A program made the position numbers and the translations under genes. From assembly GCF_002017865.1 (NCBI RefSeq), contig NZ_MTJN01000002.1, positions 1,984,001-2,048,000 of the forward strand: 64,000 bases of DNA. The letters are read 5' to 3'. Below, piece by piece: positions 52,952 to 62,365 of the stretch. The notes under the pieces were generated by a model. It was given only the letters and a program-made list of their open reading frames with translations. It was not told where the DNA came from and searched no databases. This DNA comes from Rhodoferax fermentans. GTDB taxonomy: Bacteria > Pseudomonadota > Gammaproteobacteria > Burkholderiales > Burkholderiaceae_C. How positions within the stretch are numbered: position 1 is the first letter of the stretch; each line of letters opens with the position of its first letter.

Positions 52952-54196
52952 TCAGGCTTTAAGCGCAGGCTGCTCCCAGCCGGGCACGTTCACCGCGTAG
53001 CGTGTGGCCTTGCCCACACCTTCCACGCGCAGCAGACCGTGGGCCAGCAGGTCGGACAGGTCGCGGGTGGCGGTGGCTTTGGAGGTGGCGGTGATCTTGG
53101 CATATTTCTCATTGGTCATTCCGCCCAAGAAGCCACCGCCCGAGCCCACACGCCCGGCATCTAACAAGCGCTCTAGCACCTTGCTCTGGCGGGCGTTGAT
53201 ATGGCACTGCGCTGCCCGCAGCCGAAATTGCGCCTTGTCAGTGGCGTCCCGCACTACAGCCTGGCTGGTGACGCACGCTCGGGTAAAGGCCTGCACGAAC
53301 CATTGCACCCAGGGCGTCGCATCAATCGTGCTGGCCTCGGGCGTGACGCCGCGCAGGCGCTGCGCGTGGTTCAGCGCGTCGTAGTAGGCGGCGCGGGTTT
53401 TGAGCATCTGATGGGCCAAACCATAGACCCGCACCAGCACCGGGCTGGCTTGTGCATCATGCGCCTGCATGTCTTGCGCCAGCGCCATGTCGGCCAGGGC
53501 GCGGCCCAGGCGGCCATTGCCATCTTCAAACGGGTGGATGGACTCAAACCACAGGTGCGCCAACGCCGCACGGGCAATGCCGTTCACGGCTGTGCTTGTG
53601 GGGGCTGTATCCGAGGGCCGGGTGCTGGCAAACCACGTCAACAAGCGATCCAACTCCGACGCCACCTGGTCCGAGGGCGGCGCTTCGTAGTGCACCACCT
53701 CGCGCCCCAGAGCCCCGCTGACGATCTGCATGGCATCGGCATGGTCGCGCAAGCGTCCCACGGCAATGCGGGTGATGCCCGATGTGCCACCGGGAAACAG
53801 CGCCGACTGCCAGCGGCACAGCCGGTCCAGATCAAGCGCGGCGCTGTGGTTGGCCAGCGCGTCTTGCATCACCTGCACCAAACCATCCACAGACCGGTCA
53901 GCGCCCGGCGCGTCGGCCAGTGCCAGCCGGTGCGCCACTGACGAACGCAAGGACTCCAGATTAAGTTGCTCGCCCTCTATGGCAGCGGTGGCCAGCGCCT
54001 CTTGCACCCACAGATCGCGCTGCACCGCGTTGGCCTGCTCCAGCCCGATGGCGCCCAGCAGCCCCAACAACCGGCCTTGCTCCAGCCGGGCCTGATCCAG
54101 CGCTGGGGCCAGTGCCGCCGCATCAAAGCTGAGTTGCGGCCACGCACGGTGCTGCCAGATGTAGCGGGGGGATGCGGGCGGGTTGGGAGTAGGCAT
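52952..54196 (-). CDS. Fic-domain AMP-transferase
   Basis: Fic proteins AMPylate hydroxyls of target proteins using ATP. The 414-residue protein has an N-terminal helical domain of the DUF4172 type. The inhibitory motif TAAIEG ([S/T]xxxE[G/N]) is near residue 91. The catalytic HPFEDGNGRLGR is intact, with His as base and the N/R pair for phosphates. A C-terminal winged helix follows (NEKYAKITATSKATATRDLSDLLAHGLL). This is an autoinhibited class II Fic. No antitoxin partner gene is needed. Direct repeats at 54197-54240 lie at its promoter. Confidence 0.93.
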   Translation of the reverse strand: MPTPNPPASPRYIWQHRAWPQLSFDAAALAPALDQARLEQGRLLGLLGAIGLEQANAVQRDLWVQEALATAAIEGEQLNLESLRSSVAHRLALADAPGADRSVDGLVQVMQDALANHSAALDLDRLCRWQSALFPGGTSGITRIAVGRLRDHADAMQIVSGALGREVVHYEAPPSDQVASELDRLLTWFASTRPSDTAPTSTAVNGIARAALAHLWFESIHPFEDGNGRLGRALADMALAQDMQAHDAQASPVLVRVYGLAHQMLKTRAAYYDALNHAQRLRGVTPEASTIDATPWVQWFVQAFTRACVTSQAVVRDATDKAQFRLRAAQCHINARQSKVLERLLDAGRVGSGGGFLGGMTNEKYAKITATSKATATRDLSDLLAHGLLRVEGVGKATRYAVNVPGWEQPALKA

Positions 54197-54400
54197 GAGG
54201 CGTATTTTGAACTATACGGCTCAAGAAGTGAGGTGTATTTGCAGGAATGCGGCTTAAAACTGTTGGCGGCTGGTGCATTTGCACAGACCCATCAAGTGCC
54301 TAGCAAGCACCCGTTGCCCCGCAAGTCATTGATCTATATAGGATCTGTCTGATGCCCAGGGTAGGCAAGTCCTATTCCATCAAATACCCAGCAAGCAAAT

Positions 54401-54740
54401 TCAGGCCCAATGCGGCAGGTAGCGTCGAGTCTTTGGCGGCGCATTCGGATCTTGCAAGCGGATAACGCCAGCCGCCAGAGCCTCTTTTATTAGCCTTGAC
54501 GCGGTGGCACTGTTTTTAGCGTCAATGCCAAAGCGTTCCCGCAAGGTCGTGTTGGTCATGAACTCGCGCTCTACGTAACGCAAACAGGCATGCAAATACA
54601 CAGCCCTCACGCGGTCGCCCTGTTCCATCTTCGTGAGAGTGCGCGGTGCAAACAAGGTGCTGCGGGTGGAGTCGCCCGTTATCTCGAAAGCCGGTGCGGG
54701 TAGTTGATAAAACTCGGCCTGAAACACCACCTTGTCCAGC
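54401..54740 (-). pseudogene. C-terminal remnant of an AlbA_2/Schlafen-like ATP-binding protein
   Basis: The minus-strand frame reads DKVVFQAEFYQLPAPAFEITGD, then RSTLFAPRTLTKMEQGDRVRAVY, LRERFGIDAKNSATASRLI and ends RRYLPHWA. This matches the C-terminal third of AlbA_2-type ATP-binding regulators in my recollection. The N-terminal catalytic parts are missing, and the frame continues upstream only as antisense of the neighbouring Fic fragment. The junction lies near 54735. Confidence 0.65.
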
Positions 54741-54741
54741 G

Positions 54742-55021
54742 CGCTGTGCAGGGTGCTGACGGCATGCTGGCTGGTGTGCTGATGAAGTCGCAGTTCTGGC
54801 AACGCTGGGCAGGCACCCCCATGAACGCGCGGCAAACGCTGGTGCTGAACCGTGTGCTGGACGGCATGGAGGGCAAGCTCACCAACGCCAAATGGGCAGC
54901 CATTGGCAAATGCTCCGCAGACACGGCACTGCGCGACATCAACGACCTGCTGGCGCGTGGCGTGCTGGGCAGGCTGGACGGCCGGGGGCGGAGTACGGGG
55001 TATGAGTTACAAGCCAAATAG
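54742..55021 (+). pseudogene. C-terminal remnant of a second Fic-family protein
   Basis: The plus-strand frame reads AVQGADGMLAGVLMKSQFW, then AGTPMNARQTLVLNRVLDGMEGKLTNAKW and CSADTALRDINDLLARGVL. This is the C-terminal wHTH end of Fic proteins. It has no HPFxxGNGR motif and no N-terminal part, so it is a stump rather than a gene. It meets the AlbA_2 remnant tail-outward at about 54735, which indicates a deletion or inversion junction. Confidence 0.72.
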
Positions 55022-55070
55022 GGCTGTAGCCCTTGTGGAATGTGCACAAGAAGCTATTACTAAAATAGCG
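55020..55070 (+). repeat. Degenerate palindromic repeat copy R13
   Basis: GGCTGTAGCCCTTGTGG then CACAAGAAGCTATTACTAAAAT keeps TAGCCCTTGTG...CACAAG and GCTATTAC, but the arms have drifted. It lies directly after the Fic remnant. Confidence 0.55.
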
Positions 55071-55156
55071 ACGACTGGTCGCATCACTATGAACGACGCG
55101 AGTGAGGCCGTTTCTTCGTCACCAAGTTAAACACGACTCCACCCCTTCGAACCGCG

Positions 55157-56110
55157 TCAGCGCACAGGTGGAAAGTCTTTTTGGTGCTGCATGCAATATG
55201 CACGGTTGCCGAATTGAGTTCTTCGATCCATGCAGTAGCTGAACACGGCTGGTGTAACTGTGTGACCGCAAGTAAAGCACCAGTACCGCTTCACTTGTCC
55301 TTCAGCGGGCGCAGAAAACTCTGGTTTCGACGGTTGTGTCGGTTGAATTTCGGGGGGCGTTGTTGTTCTCAATATAGGCCTGGGGGCCATAAAGTCCGGC
55401 AGTTCAAGAAGATTCATTGGGCGATGTACTTTGGCAACTGCCCGAGCAATGGTTTCAAGACTGTCAGAGTTTTTTATCTTTAAAAGCGTTCCAAACATGT
55501 TCGAAGCCGTGGTGCTCTTGTCAATGAACCGCTCCCGCCAAGTCATAAAACTATCTGCTTTGATGACATGACTGCTGTCAAACATTTTGGGATTGGGCCG
55601 CGTGATGGTTGCTTTCGGATCAACCAAAACAACATGATGAAACGACGGATTCAAACCGAGCAGCCCTTTGACTTCCAATTTTTCTAGCAACTTGCGCAAT
55701 ACCAATTCGTGCCGTTTGCTTTGTTCTATCGGTGACGGTATGCCCCGCACACGACCACCGCTGTATTGAACGGAGAACTCCCCTTGCTCCGTGATGGCCA
55801 AATTACCATTGAAATTTTTCGTTTCGAGTAAATAAAAATCCAAGAAGCGCGAGATGATCAAGTGGTCAATTTGAGCTACCTGTCCATCGACCTCGATACG
55901 CAAATCATGAATCACCGCATTATTTTTTGAATCACGAAAATAGCTATCCAAGTAATGTGCAGCATCTTTCTCACCCTGAACACCCATGCGATGCGCCCAT
56001 ATATTTTCCCTCAACCAGTCCTTTTGATCCTGATTCAAAGTGCTTGAATTTTGAAGATCCTCAAGAAGTTTGAGGCGCTTGGATTTATCGTCTGAAGATT
56101 TGATTAACAT
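55157..56110 (-). CDS. NERD-domain protein with C-terminal zinc-finger-like part
   Basis: The 317-residue protein has a NERD nuclease-related domain at about residues 40-150: MGVQGEKDAAHYL, GQVAQIDHLIIS, LLETKNFNGNLAI and PIEQSKRHELVL. These give the conserved E...D...ExK set, so nuclease activity is predicted. A Pro-rich linker leads to a Cys/His end (VKRYWCFTCGHTVTPAVF, SYC, YCMQHQ). The region is AT-rich (55801-55860 has 19 G/C of 60). It lies 79 bp downstream of the KAP NTPase on the same strand. Confidence 0.87.
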   Translation of the reverse strand: MLIKSSDDKSKRLKLLEDLQNSSTLNQDQKDWLRENIWAHRMGVQGEKDAAHYLDSYFRDSKNNAVIHDLRIEVDGQVAQIDHLIISRFLDFYLLETKNFNGNLAITEQGEFSVQYSGGRVRGIPSPIEQSKRHELVLRKLLEKLEVKGLLGLNPSFHHVVLVDPKATITRPNPKMFDSSHVIKADSFMTWRERFIDKSTTASNMFGTLLKIKNSDSLETIARAVAKVHRPMNLLELPDFMAPRPILRTTTPPEIQPTQPSKPEFSAPAEGQVKRYWCFTCGHTVTPAVFSYCMDRRTQFGNRAYCMQHQKDFPPVR

Positions 56111-56189
56111 AGCCAATTAATTAAGTATAGAGCGGCACCCCATATAACCTGAGTTTAGCCTCTATTGTGCATGCGTGGCCTTCGTCAAT

Positions 56190-58343
56190 TTATCTATTCG
56201 AGTCGGAACCATCAATACCGTATAGAGCTTTGCCTTCAATAACTGACATCCACGCTGCCCGAGCAGGAAATTTAAGATCGTGGTTTACCAATCTCAACCT
56301 GGCGTGTTCTTTGAATTTTTCGAGTGAACAGTACGCTGTCAAAAGCACAATATCTTTTGGTAGGCTGTAAGTTTGCCCCTTATTGCTATCAAAACTATGT
56401 CGGAGTAATTCTAGAGCAAAGTTATCCAAGTTCGGGGCTGCAGTTTTTATTGCCTTAAACACTCCTCGACATGCATAAGGTATCGCACGGGCAAGTATAA
56501 AAAACACAAAACCAGGATTTGATGTGGCAAAGATTTCGCCGGTTTTGCAAGTTTCCAATACATTCGTGGCAAAAGTCTGCAACATTGATTCTTTACAGCT
56601 GGACGCTGCAGTCACCGGTTCGGGCTGCTCATCTTTGTGCCACAAATAACTTCGCCCAATCAAATTGGCGGCAACAGTCAACGCATGCCTAGATTTAATA
56701 ATTTTTTCCGCGATTGCTTCACCTTTGTCGGGGCCTACTGCCTTAACTACATAGTCGATTGCACGAAGTGCGATGGCCTCTGATCTGAGCACAAAGAGTT
56801 GGTCACGCGCCTTGGAGCGCACGGGAAACGGATTTCGGTCAGCCAATGCAGCGATTGACAAACATAAAGCATCCAAATCATTGATCCCTTTCCCGTCACT
56901 GAATTGCGCGACATCGCCTAGCGTCTCCATGAATTCAAAACAATTTTCAGATGTAAGAGCATCAGCAATCACATCCCGTTCATTGGCCTGATGCAGGTAT
57001 GTTCGAGCGGCACCCAGACTTACGTCAGCACTGCCAATATTCATCTGTAGTGCGACGAGCAGTCTGGCGGGATGGGCAATGTGGCCCGCTACGTCGGAAA
57101 CTTGCCCAAATGCAAATTCATCGTCGGCTTCAGCCACCAAAGGGAAAAGGAACTGAACGACTCGCTTGACCTGCGCTGGCAATTGGCATGCCTCTAGGGC
57201 GGCTTTTCTTTCGTCAGTCCCAACTTGAAGAAGGTCGTCCGACTTCTCGCCTAAGCCACTGCTGTTCGGAAAACGTCCAACAAAGTAGGTCGGACTCCTG
57301 CGCAGAAGTTCGAAGATCGGCGTTGCCTTGACCATCAATGCGGCTAGGCCGACGATATCGGCAAAGTTGACCTCACCGCGAATAGCTGGCTCGATGACTC
57401 GTACCGTATTGAAAACACGCGTCACGTCCCGAGGTTGCGCAAGCAACTCACGGAGTCCGGCAAAGTACAAACTTGAAAGTCGATTTTCATCATCTTTAAA
57501 TCGCGACTTCAACGCTTCAGGATCAATGCGAGTGAGCGCATTGTTGATAAGTTGCCCTCTTGCTGAAAGCGAAATGCTCGGCAACGGTATGCGAACTTGG
57601 ACAATCTTGTCCAAATACGATTCCGCCTGCGGCACGTTGACTCTTTTGAGAGCATCGGCTACATACGTTGGATCCCAGGCCAGCACATAGCCCAAATTAG
57701 GCAAGTCTCCAACTGCTTTAATAATCCGAATCATCTCAAATACTTCGAGAGGAAACAGTCGATCAATATCGTCTATGAAAATGATGATCGGTTTTGGGTA
57801 TTTTTTTAGCGCTTGTTCGACGCGCTGCTTGTGTTGTTCAATATCAGGGGTTTTGTACTCGGCAATAGAGCCAGCAGATTCGCCGACAGATTCAATCACC
57901 GTCTTGATTATTGATGCCCATGGTTCTGCTCCTGGCACTAATTTGACGATGTCAAAAACTTTGGAATAGGACTTTATTTCTCTGGCAACTCGTTTGCCCT
58001 CTTTCGCGTGGTCACTCAGCGAAATCTCCTTAGAGATTCGGGCCAGAAAATGCCTCAACAGGGCATCACGCTCACCAACCAACCATGGATTAAAGTGAAC
58101 AATTACTGGACGCAGGCCTTCACTTGGTTGCAGCAATATATCTTCAATCATGGCCAAAGCGGAGGTCTTGCCACTGCCCCATTCGCCTTCAACTGAGAGA
58201 ACAAACCCGTTAACAGAGGTGACTTTTTGAAGCGCGCCAGCCGCTGCCTCGGCGAATGATTTCCGCGAAAGGACATCCTTCTTGATTGCGCTGCCCGCAA
58301 CCAAAGGTTGGTCAAAGTCAATTTGTAAGTTTTGTGCGGTCAT
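56190..58343 (-). CDS. KAP-family P-loop NTPase
   Basis: The 717-residue protein has Walker A GEWGSGKTSALAMIED, VIVHFNPWLVGERDALLRHFL, Walker B IIIFIDDIDRLFPLEVFEMIR, and FARL-type regions, all KAP hallmarks (NFNPW, DDIDR). A helical insertion lies between Walker A and B, where KAP proteins usually have transmembrane segments; here it is only moderately hydrophobic. The C-terminal 350 residues are helical and unrecognised. KAP NTPases include PifA and several anti-phage components. Base composition is lower in GC than the helicase (56701-56760 has 27 of 60). Confidence 0.88.
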   Translation of the reverse strand: MTAQNLQIDFDQPLVAGSAIKKDVLSRKSFAEAAAGALQKVTSVNGFVLSVEGEWGSGKTSALAMIEDILLQPSEGLRPVIVHFNPWLVGERDALLRHFLARISKEISLSDHAKEGKRVAREIKSYSKVFDIVKLVPGAEPWASIIKTVIESVGESAGSIAEYKTPDIEQHKQRVEQALKKYPKPIIIFIDDIDRLFPLEVFEMIRIIKAVGDLPNLGYVLAWDPTYVADALKRVNVPQAESYLDKIVQVRIPLPSISLSARGQLINNALTRIDPEALKSRFKDDENRLSSLYFAGLRELLAQPRDVTRVFNTVRVIEPAIRGEVNFADIVGLAALMVKATPIFELLRRSPTYFVGRFPNSSGLGEKSDDLLQVGTDERKAALEACQLPAQVKRVVQFLFPLVAEADDEFAFGQVSDVAGHIAHPARLLVALQMNIGSADVSLGAARTYLHQANERDVIADALTSENCFEFMETLGDVAQFSDGKGINDLDALCLSIAALADRNPFPVRSKARDQLFVLRSEAIALRAIDYVVKAVGPDKGEAIAEKIIKSRHALTVAANLIGRSYLWHKDEQPEPVTAASSCKESMLQTFATNVLETCKTGEIFATSNPGFVFFILARAIPYACRGVFKAIKTAAPNLDNFALELLRHSFDSNKGQTYSLPKDIVLLTAYCSLEKFKEHARLRLVNHDLKFPARAAWMSVIEGKALYGIDGSDSNR

Positions 58344-58384
58344 TTGTTTATCGCTTTGTTGTCAACTACTGCTTTGGTGATCTA

Positions 58385-60193
58385 TCACCTCAATGTCTTC
58401 CCAAATCGCCCATCACCCCCCACCCCCAAAACCAACCTCTGCGTCGCCCGCGTTGCGGCCACATAAAACAGCCGCGCCTCGTCTTTCTCGGGCTCGCCGG
58501 GGGCGGGCATGTGGCCTACGCCGGGCAGGGCCACCACCGGGAACTCCAGGCCTTTGCTGGCGTGCATGGTCATGACGTGGATGTGGTCGGCAGCGGGCTG
58601 GAAGTCGCCGGTGCGTTTGCGCACGTTGTAGGGCAGGCCGCGCTGGTGGAGTGCGGCGGCGCACAGGTCCATGGTGTGCCAATCGCGGCACAGGATGGCC
58701 ATGTCGCCCCAGGCGTGGCCTTCTTCGTGCGCGGCGCGCAGGCTATCGGTAATGGCGTAGGCCTCGTCGCGCAGGCTGGGCAGCCGGATGATCAGCGGGG
58801 CCTCGCCCTCGCGCCCGCAGCTGATGGGTTTCACCAGCGGGATGCCGTCGTCGTCTTTGTCGTTGGCGGTCAGCAGGTCAGCCGCCACCAGGCTGGCGGT
58901 TTGCAAAATCTGCTGGGTATTGCGGTAGTTGATTTTGAGGATGGTGGTGCGGCCCTGGGCCTGGATGCCCAGGCTTTTGAAGCTGAAGGCTTTGGCACGC
59001 GCGCGTTCGTAGATGCTTTGCGCGTCGTCGTACAGCACCAGCAGGCTGTTGGTGGTGGGGTCCACCATTTGCGTCACCAGCTTGAGCCATTCGGGCGCAA
59101 AGTCGTGGCCTTCGTCGATCAGCACCGCCTGGTATTGGCCGCTGGGGATGTGTCTGCGATCCACCCCGCGAATGACGGCTTGCACCAGTTCTTCAAAAAA
59201 GTGAGCACCCTGCCCAGGCAGCGTCTGGCCAAAGGCACGAATCTGCTCATGGCACCATTTGTGAAAGTGCCGCACATGCACGCGCTCGCTCAGGCCCCTG
59301 GCTACCATCATGCTGTGGAGTTTGACGCCCAGCGGCTCGTTGTAACAAAGGATCAGCACCGGTTTGCTGCCCGGTGCGCCAGCTTTGGCCAGGTATTCGG
59401 CGCGGTAGCCCAGGATCATGGTTTTGCCGGAACCGGCCACGCCGTGGATCACGCGGTGGCCGTCGCCCAAAGACCGTGCCAGTTGCTCCTGCTGCAAGTC
59501 CATCACACGCATGATGCCGGGCAGGTCGGCCTCGGCGTCGTTGTCGTCAAAGAGGGCGCCCTGGGTGGGCACACGCACCTGCGGGAACAAGATCCAGCGC
59601 ACGCGGTCAAGCATGGGCAGGCTCAAAGCGCCGCCAAAGCTGTGGGGGAACATCTGCCACAGCCGTTGCTGGAAGGCCTCCACATCGGCGGACTCTTCCA
59701 TCTCGTCTTTGCAGATCACGTAGTGGGGTTCGATGGCCTCGCCCAGGCCAGCGGCCTCAAACTGCTTGCGGGTGATGTGGGTCAGCACCACACCGTGCCC
59801 CCACGGAAAAGCCAGCTTGCCCTGGTGCGGGCCGTCGGCCTGCACCAGCTGGGGGTCGCGCTCCAGCGCGTTGACCACCTGGATGGCGCAGTGGCGCGCC
59901 TGCGCCAGCGGGTTGATCACCACCTTGGGGCCGTTGTGGCCCAAGATGTCCCACGACTGGCGGTTGGCACGCAGGATGGTGTCGAGCTTCCAGTCCTTGG
60001 TTTCCAGGATCAGCAGGCCGCGGCGCGGGTGCAGCAGCACAAAGTCGGGGTGGGTTTGTTTGGGGCCGATGGGGACGTCGTACCAGAGCAGGTAGTCGTC
60101 GTCGAGCTTTTGCTCCAGCCGCTGGGCCAGGCGGCGCTCGCCGCTGGTCATGCGGGCTATGCATGCACCAAGTGCTGGTAAAAGGGTTGCCAC
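58385..60193 (-). CDS. NERD-domain UvrD/Rep-like DNA helicase
   Basis: The 602-residue protein has an N-terminal NERD domain (TSGERRLAQRLEQ, THPDFVLLHPRRG, LLILETKDW). A superfamily-1 helicase follows: VIHGVAGSGKTMIL (motif I), VLIDEGHDF (II), LVLYDDAQSIY (III), LKINYRNTQQI (IV), VMTMHASKGLEFPVVALPG (V) and LFYVAATRATQRLVL (VI). It is predicted to be active in both parts. GC is host-like (59101-59160 has 37 of 60). Its stop lies 41 bp before the KAP start, same strand. The family is seen in defence islands and in mobile elements. Confidence 0.93.
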   Translation of the reverse strand: MATLLPALGACIARMTSGERRLAQRLEQKLDDDYLLWYDVPIGPKQTHPDFVLLHPRRGLLILETKDWKLDTILRANRQSWDILGHNGPKVVINPLAQARHCAIQVVNALERDPQLVQADGPHQGKLAFPWGHGVVLTHITRKQFEAAGLGEAIEPHYVICKDEMEESADVEAFQQRLWQMFPHSFGGALSLPMLDRVRWILFPQVRVPTQGALFDDNDAEADLPGIMRVMDLQQEQLARSLGDGHRVIHGVAGSGKTMILGYRAEYLAKAGAPGSKPVLILCYNEPLGVKLHSMMVARGLSERVHVRHFHKWCHEQIRAFGQTLPGQGAHFFEELVQAVIRGVDRRHIPSGQYQAVLIDEGHDFAPEWLKLVTQMVDPTTNSLLVLYDDAQSIYERARAKAFSFKSLGIQAQGRTTILKINYRNTQQILQTASLVAADLLTANDKDDDGIPLVKPISCGREGEAPLIIRLPSLRDEAYAITDSLRAAHEEGHAWGDMAILCRDWHTMDLCAAALHQRGLPYNVRKRTGDFQPAADHIHVMTMHASKGLEFPVVALPGVGHMPAPGEPEKDEARLFYVAATRATQRLVLGVGGDGRFGKTLR

Positions 60194-60291
60194 TGCGCTG
60201 TCCCGTCCCTGAGATTTGCCTCTCAGGATTATGGGACAGGCACGTGCCGTGTTACATGTTTAACGGCACATTTATAACGATGGGGCTTGGC

Positions 60292-60768
60292 TCAGTGGTG
60301 GTGGCCGTGCGCGCCGTGAACGTGGCCGTGGGCCAGCTCTTCGGCGCTGGCGGCGCGCACCTCGGTCACCTTGAGGCTAAAGCGCAGTTCCAAACCAGCC
60401 CAGGGGTGGTTGCCGTCCAGCAGCACGGTGTCGCCCTTGATCTTGACCACGCGAAAAGCCTGTTCGCGCCCGTCGGCGGTGTGGCCATGTAATTGGCCAC
60501 CGACCTTGACACCCGGCGGGAAGTCGCGGCGCGGCATGGTTTGCGCCAGGCTCTCATCACGCAGGCCAAAGCCGTCTTCGGGTTGCAGCACCAGCGTGGT
60601 CTGAAAGCCTGCAGTTTTGCCTTGCAGCGCTTCTTCGATTTTGGGCAGGGTGTTGTTGTAGCCGCCATGCAGGTAGGCCATGGGCTCTTTGGCTTCTTCA
60701 AGGAGTTTGCCCTTGGCGTCGGCCACTTTGTAGCGCAGGGTGACAACGGTGTCTTTTTCGATGTTCAT
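60292..60768 (-). CDS. slyD: SlyD-type FKBP peptidyl-prolyl isomerase
   Basis: The 158-residue isomerase has the FKBP part VVTLRYKVADAKGKLLEEAKEP, the IF-type insertion region (LQPEDGFGLRDESLAQTMPRRDFPPG) and WAGLELRFSLKVTEVR. A His-rich tail (HGHVHGAHGHHH) binds nickel or zinc in SlyD. It assists proline isomerisation and nickel delivery. ATG 60768 is the family start, and the longer upstream frame is rejected. It is divergent from roxA. Confidence 0.92.
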   Translation of the reverse strand: MNIEKDTVVTLRYKVADAKGKLLEEAKEPMAYLHGGYNNTLPKIEEALQGKTAGFQTTLVLQPEDGFGLRDESLAQTMPRRDFPPGVKVGGQLHGHTADGREQAFRVVKIKGDTVLLDGNHPWAGLELRFSLKVTEVRAASAEELAHGHVHGAHGHHH

Positions 60769-61090
60769 GGGAATGTGGGTGTTGGCCAGCGGGTGCGGCG
60801 GGTTGGGCATTTTCGCGCAAGGTGGCTGTCGGGTGGGGTGTGAGGGCTTGGCCGCCGCTGCGTGGGTGTTGTCAAAACACACGCCACACGGCGATTTGTT
60901 TGGCTGGACTCTGAGCCACGTCAAAACATGGCCAGATTGCGGTGGCTTGATCTCAGTCAATCCTCTACGATCCGGCGGCCCGGTCAGGGGCGCTGAACGG
61001 CAGGCCTGTTTGGCACAGCCTCTGACCTCTTTTTTTCGTTTGCGCAACAGCAGACAAAACGCTGCCACTTGCCCCACCTGTTACCGCTTT
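60769..61090. other. Intergenic region between slyD and roxA
   Basis: 322 bp, host-like GC, no gene supported. It must hold divergent promoters for slyD and roxA, but I could not find a confident -35/-10 pair, a terminator or an RNA structure. Confidence 0.5.
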
Positions 61091-62242
61091 ATGCCCGCTC
61101 TCACACTCAACCTCGCCGACTTTTCCCTGGAACACTTCATGGCCCACTACTGGCAGCAAAAGCCGGTGGTCATCCGCCAGGGGTTCAAGAACTGGGCCGA
61201 CCTGATTTCTCCCAACGAGCTGGCTGGGCTGGCTTGTGAGGACGAGGTCGAGTCACGCATGGTCTACAAACAAGGTGAGCAATGGCAGGCCGAGTTTGGG
61301 CCGTTTGAGTCGTTCGAGCGTTTTGGCGACAACGGCTGGACGCTGGTGGTGCAGGCGGTGAACCACTGGTCGCCTGAGGTGGCCGAGCTGGTCAAGCCCT
61401 TTGCCTTCATCCCCAAATGGCGGCTGGACGATGTGATGATCAGCTACGCGGTGCCCGGCGGTGGTGTGGGCCCGCACATTGACCTGTACGACGTGTTCAT
61501 CTGCCAGGGCAGTGGTCGGCGCCGCTGGCGTGTGGGTGATGTGGGCAACCACCGACAGTTTGCCGCGCATGCCGCGCTCTTACACACCGACCCGTTTGAA
61601 GCGATCATCGACACCGAGCTGCTGCCCGGCGACATCCTGTACATCCCGCCGGGTTTCCCGCATGACGGGGTGACGCTGGAAGAGTCGATGAGCTTTTCGG
61701 TGGGTTTTCGTGCCAAGTCGGCCTGCGACATGCTCAGTGGCCTGGCCGACTACGCCATCGACAAAGACCAGGCCCAGCACCTGCTGACCGACCCGCACCG
61801 CCCGATTCACCAGCATCAAGGCCAGATCGACAAAGCTGACTTTGCCCGCATCAAGGCGCATCTGCAAAGTGTGCTGGACAACAACACGCTGCTGGCCGAC
61901 TTTGCTGGCAGCTATTTCTCCAAGACCAAATGTGCGCTGGACCTGCAGGCATTGGACGAACCGCTGGACGCGGCCGAGCTGATCAACGCCCTGCGTGAAC
62001 AGCCGTTGGTGCGCACCGGTGGCCTGCGCTGCTTTTATGTGGACGAGACACTGGCACAAGGCGTGTGTTACGTGGACGGTGAACGTTTTGACTTTGGCCC
62101 GGCCTGCAAGGACGCAGTGCTGGCGCTGTGTGACCAAGACGAACCCGCTTATGCCGCGCTGCAAAGTGGTTTGAACAACCCGGAACTGGTGCGCCAGCTC
62201 ACCGAATGGGTCAACGCGGGTTACTGGTATTTCAAAGACTAA
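61091..62242 (+). CDS. roxA: JmjC/cupin ribosomal-protein oxygenase (RoxA/YcfD-like)
   Basis: The enzyme hydroxylates an arginine of ribosomal protein L16 with Fe(II) and 2-oxoglutarate. The 383-residue protein has the dimer-forming N-terminal DFSLEHFMAHYWQQKPVVIRQ. The metal motif GPHIDLYDVF (HxD) and the distal His in GDILYIPPGFPHDGVT are present. The C-terminal wing domain has ETLAQGVCYVDGERF. ATG 61091 follows TTTACC with no strong ribosome site. Identification is firm. Confidence 0.95.
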   Translation: MPALTLNLADFSLEHFMAHYWQQKPVVIRQGFKNWADLISPNELAGLACEDEVESRMVYKQGEQWQAEFGPFESFERFGDNGWTLVVQAVNHWSPEVAELVKPFAFIPKWRLDDVMISYAVPGGGVGPHIDLYDVFICQGSGRRRWRVGDVGNHRQFAAHAALLHTDPFEAIIDTELLPGDILYIPPGFPHDGVTLEESMSFSVGFRAKSACDMLSGLADYAIDKDQAQHLLTDPHRPIHQHQGQIDKADFARIKAHLQSVLDNNTLLADFAGSYFSKTKCALDLQALDEPLDAAELINALREQPLVRTGGLRCFYVDETLAQGVCYVDGERFDFGPACKDAVLALCDQDEPAYAALQSGLNNPELVRQLTEWVNAGYWYFKD

Positions 62243-62365
62243 GGGCGCATCACACAAAGGTGTTCTGCGGTCTGGCCAGCTTGCGCTGGTGGACCCGGCG
62301 GGTGAAGCCCTGTCAGTTTTTGAGGTTATACTCTCGCCTCATTCAAAAATTTTGACACGTCGCTG

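Noticed and set aside
56190..58343. The KAP NTPase as QatA of a QatABCD system
   Set aside because: No QueC-like or TatD-like nuclease gene is adjacent; the neighbours are NERD proteins.
58286..60181. A plus-strand open frame of 631 codons
   Set aside because: It is antisense of the NERD-helicase, whose motifs I-VI are all intact; no domain is seen in the plus-strand product.
60769..61077. N-terminal extension of the SlyD frame
   Set aside because: The extra sequence is not family-like and has no signal peptide; MNIEKDTVVTLRYKV is the normal start.
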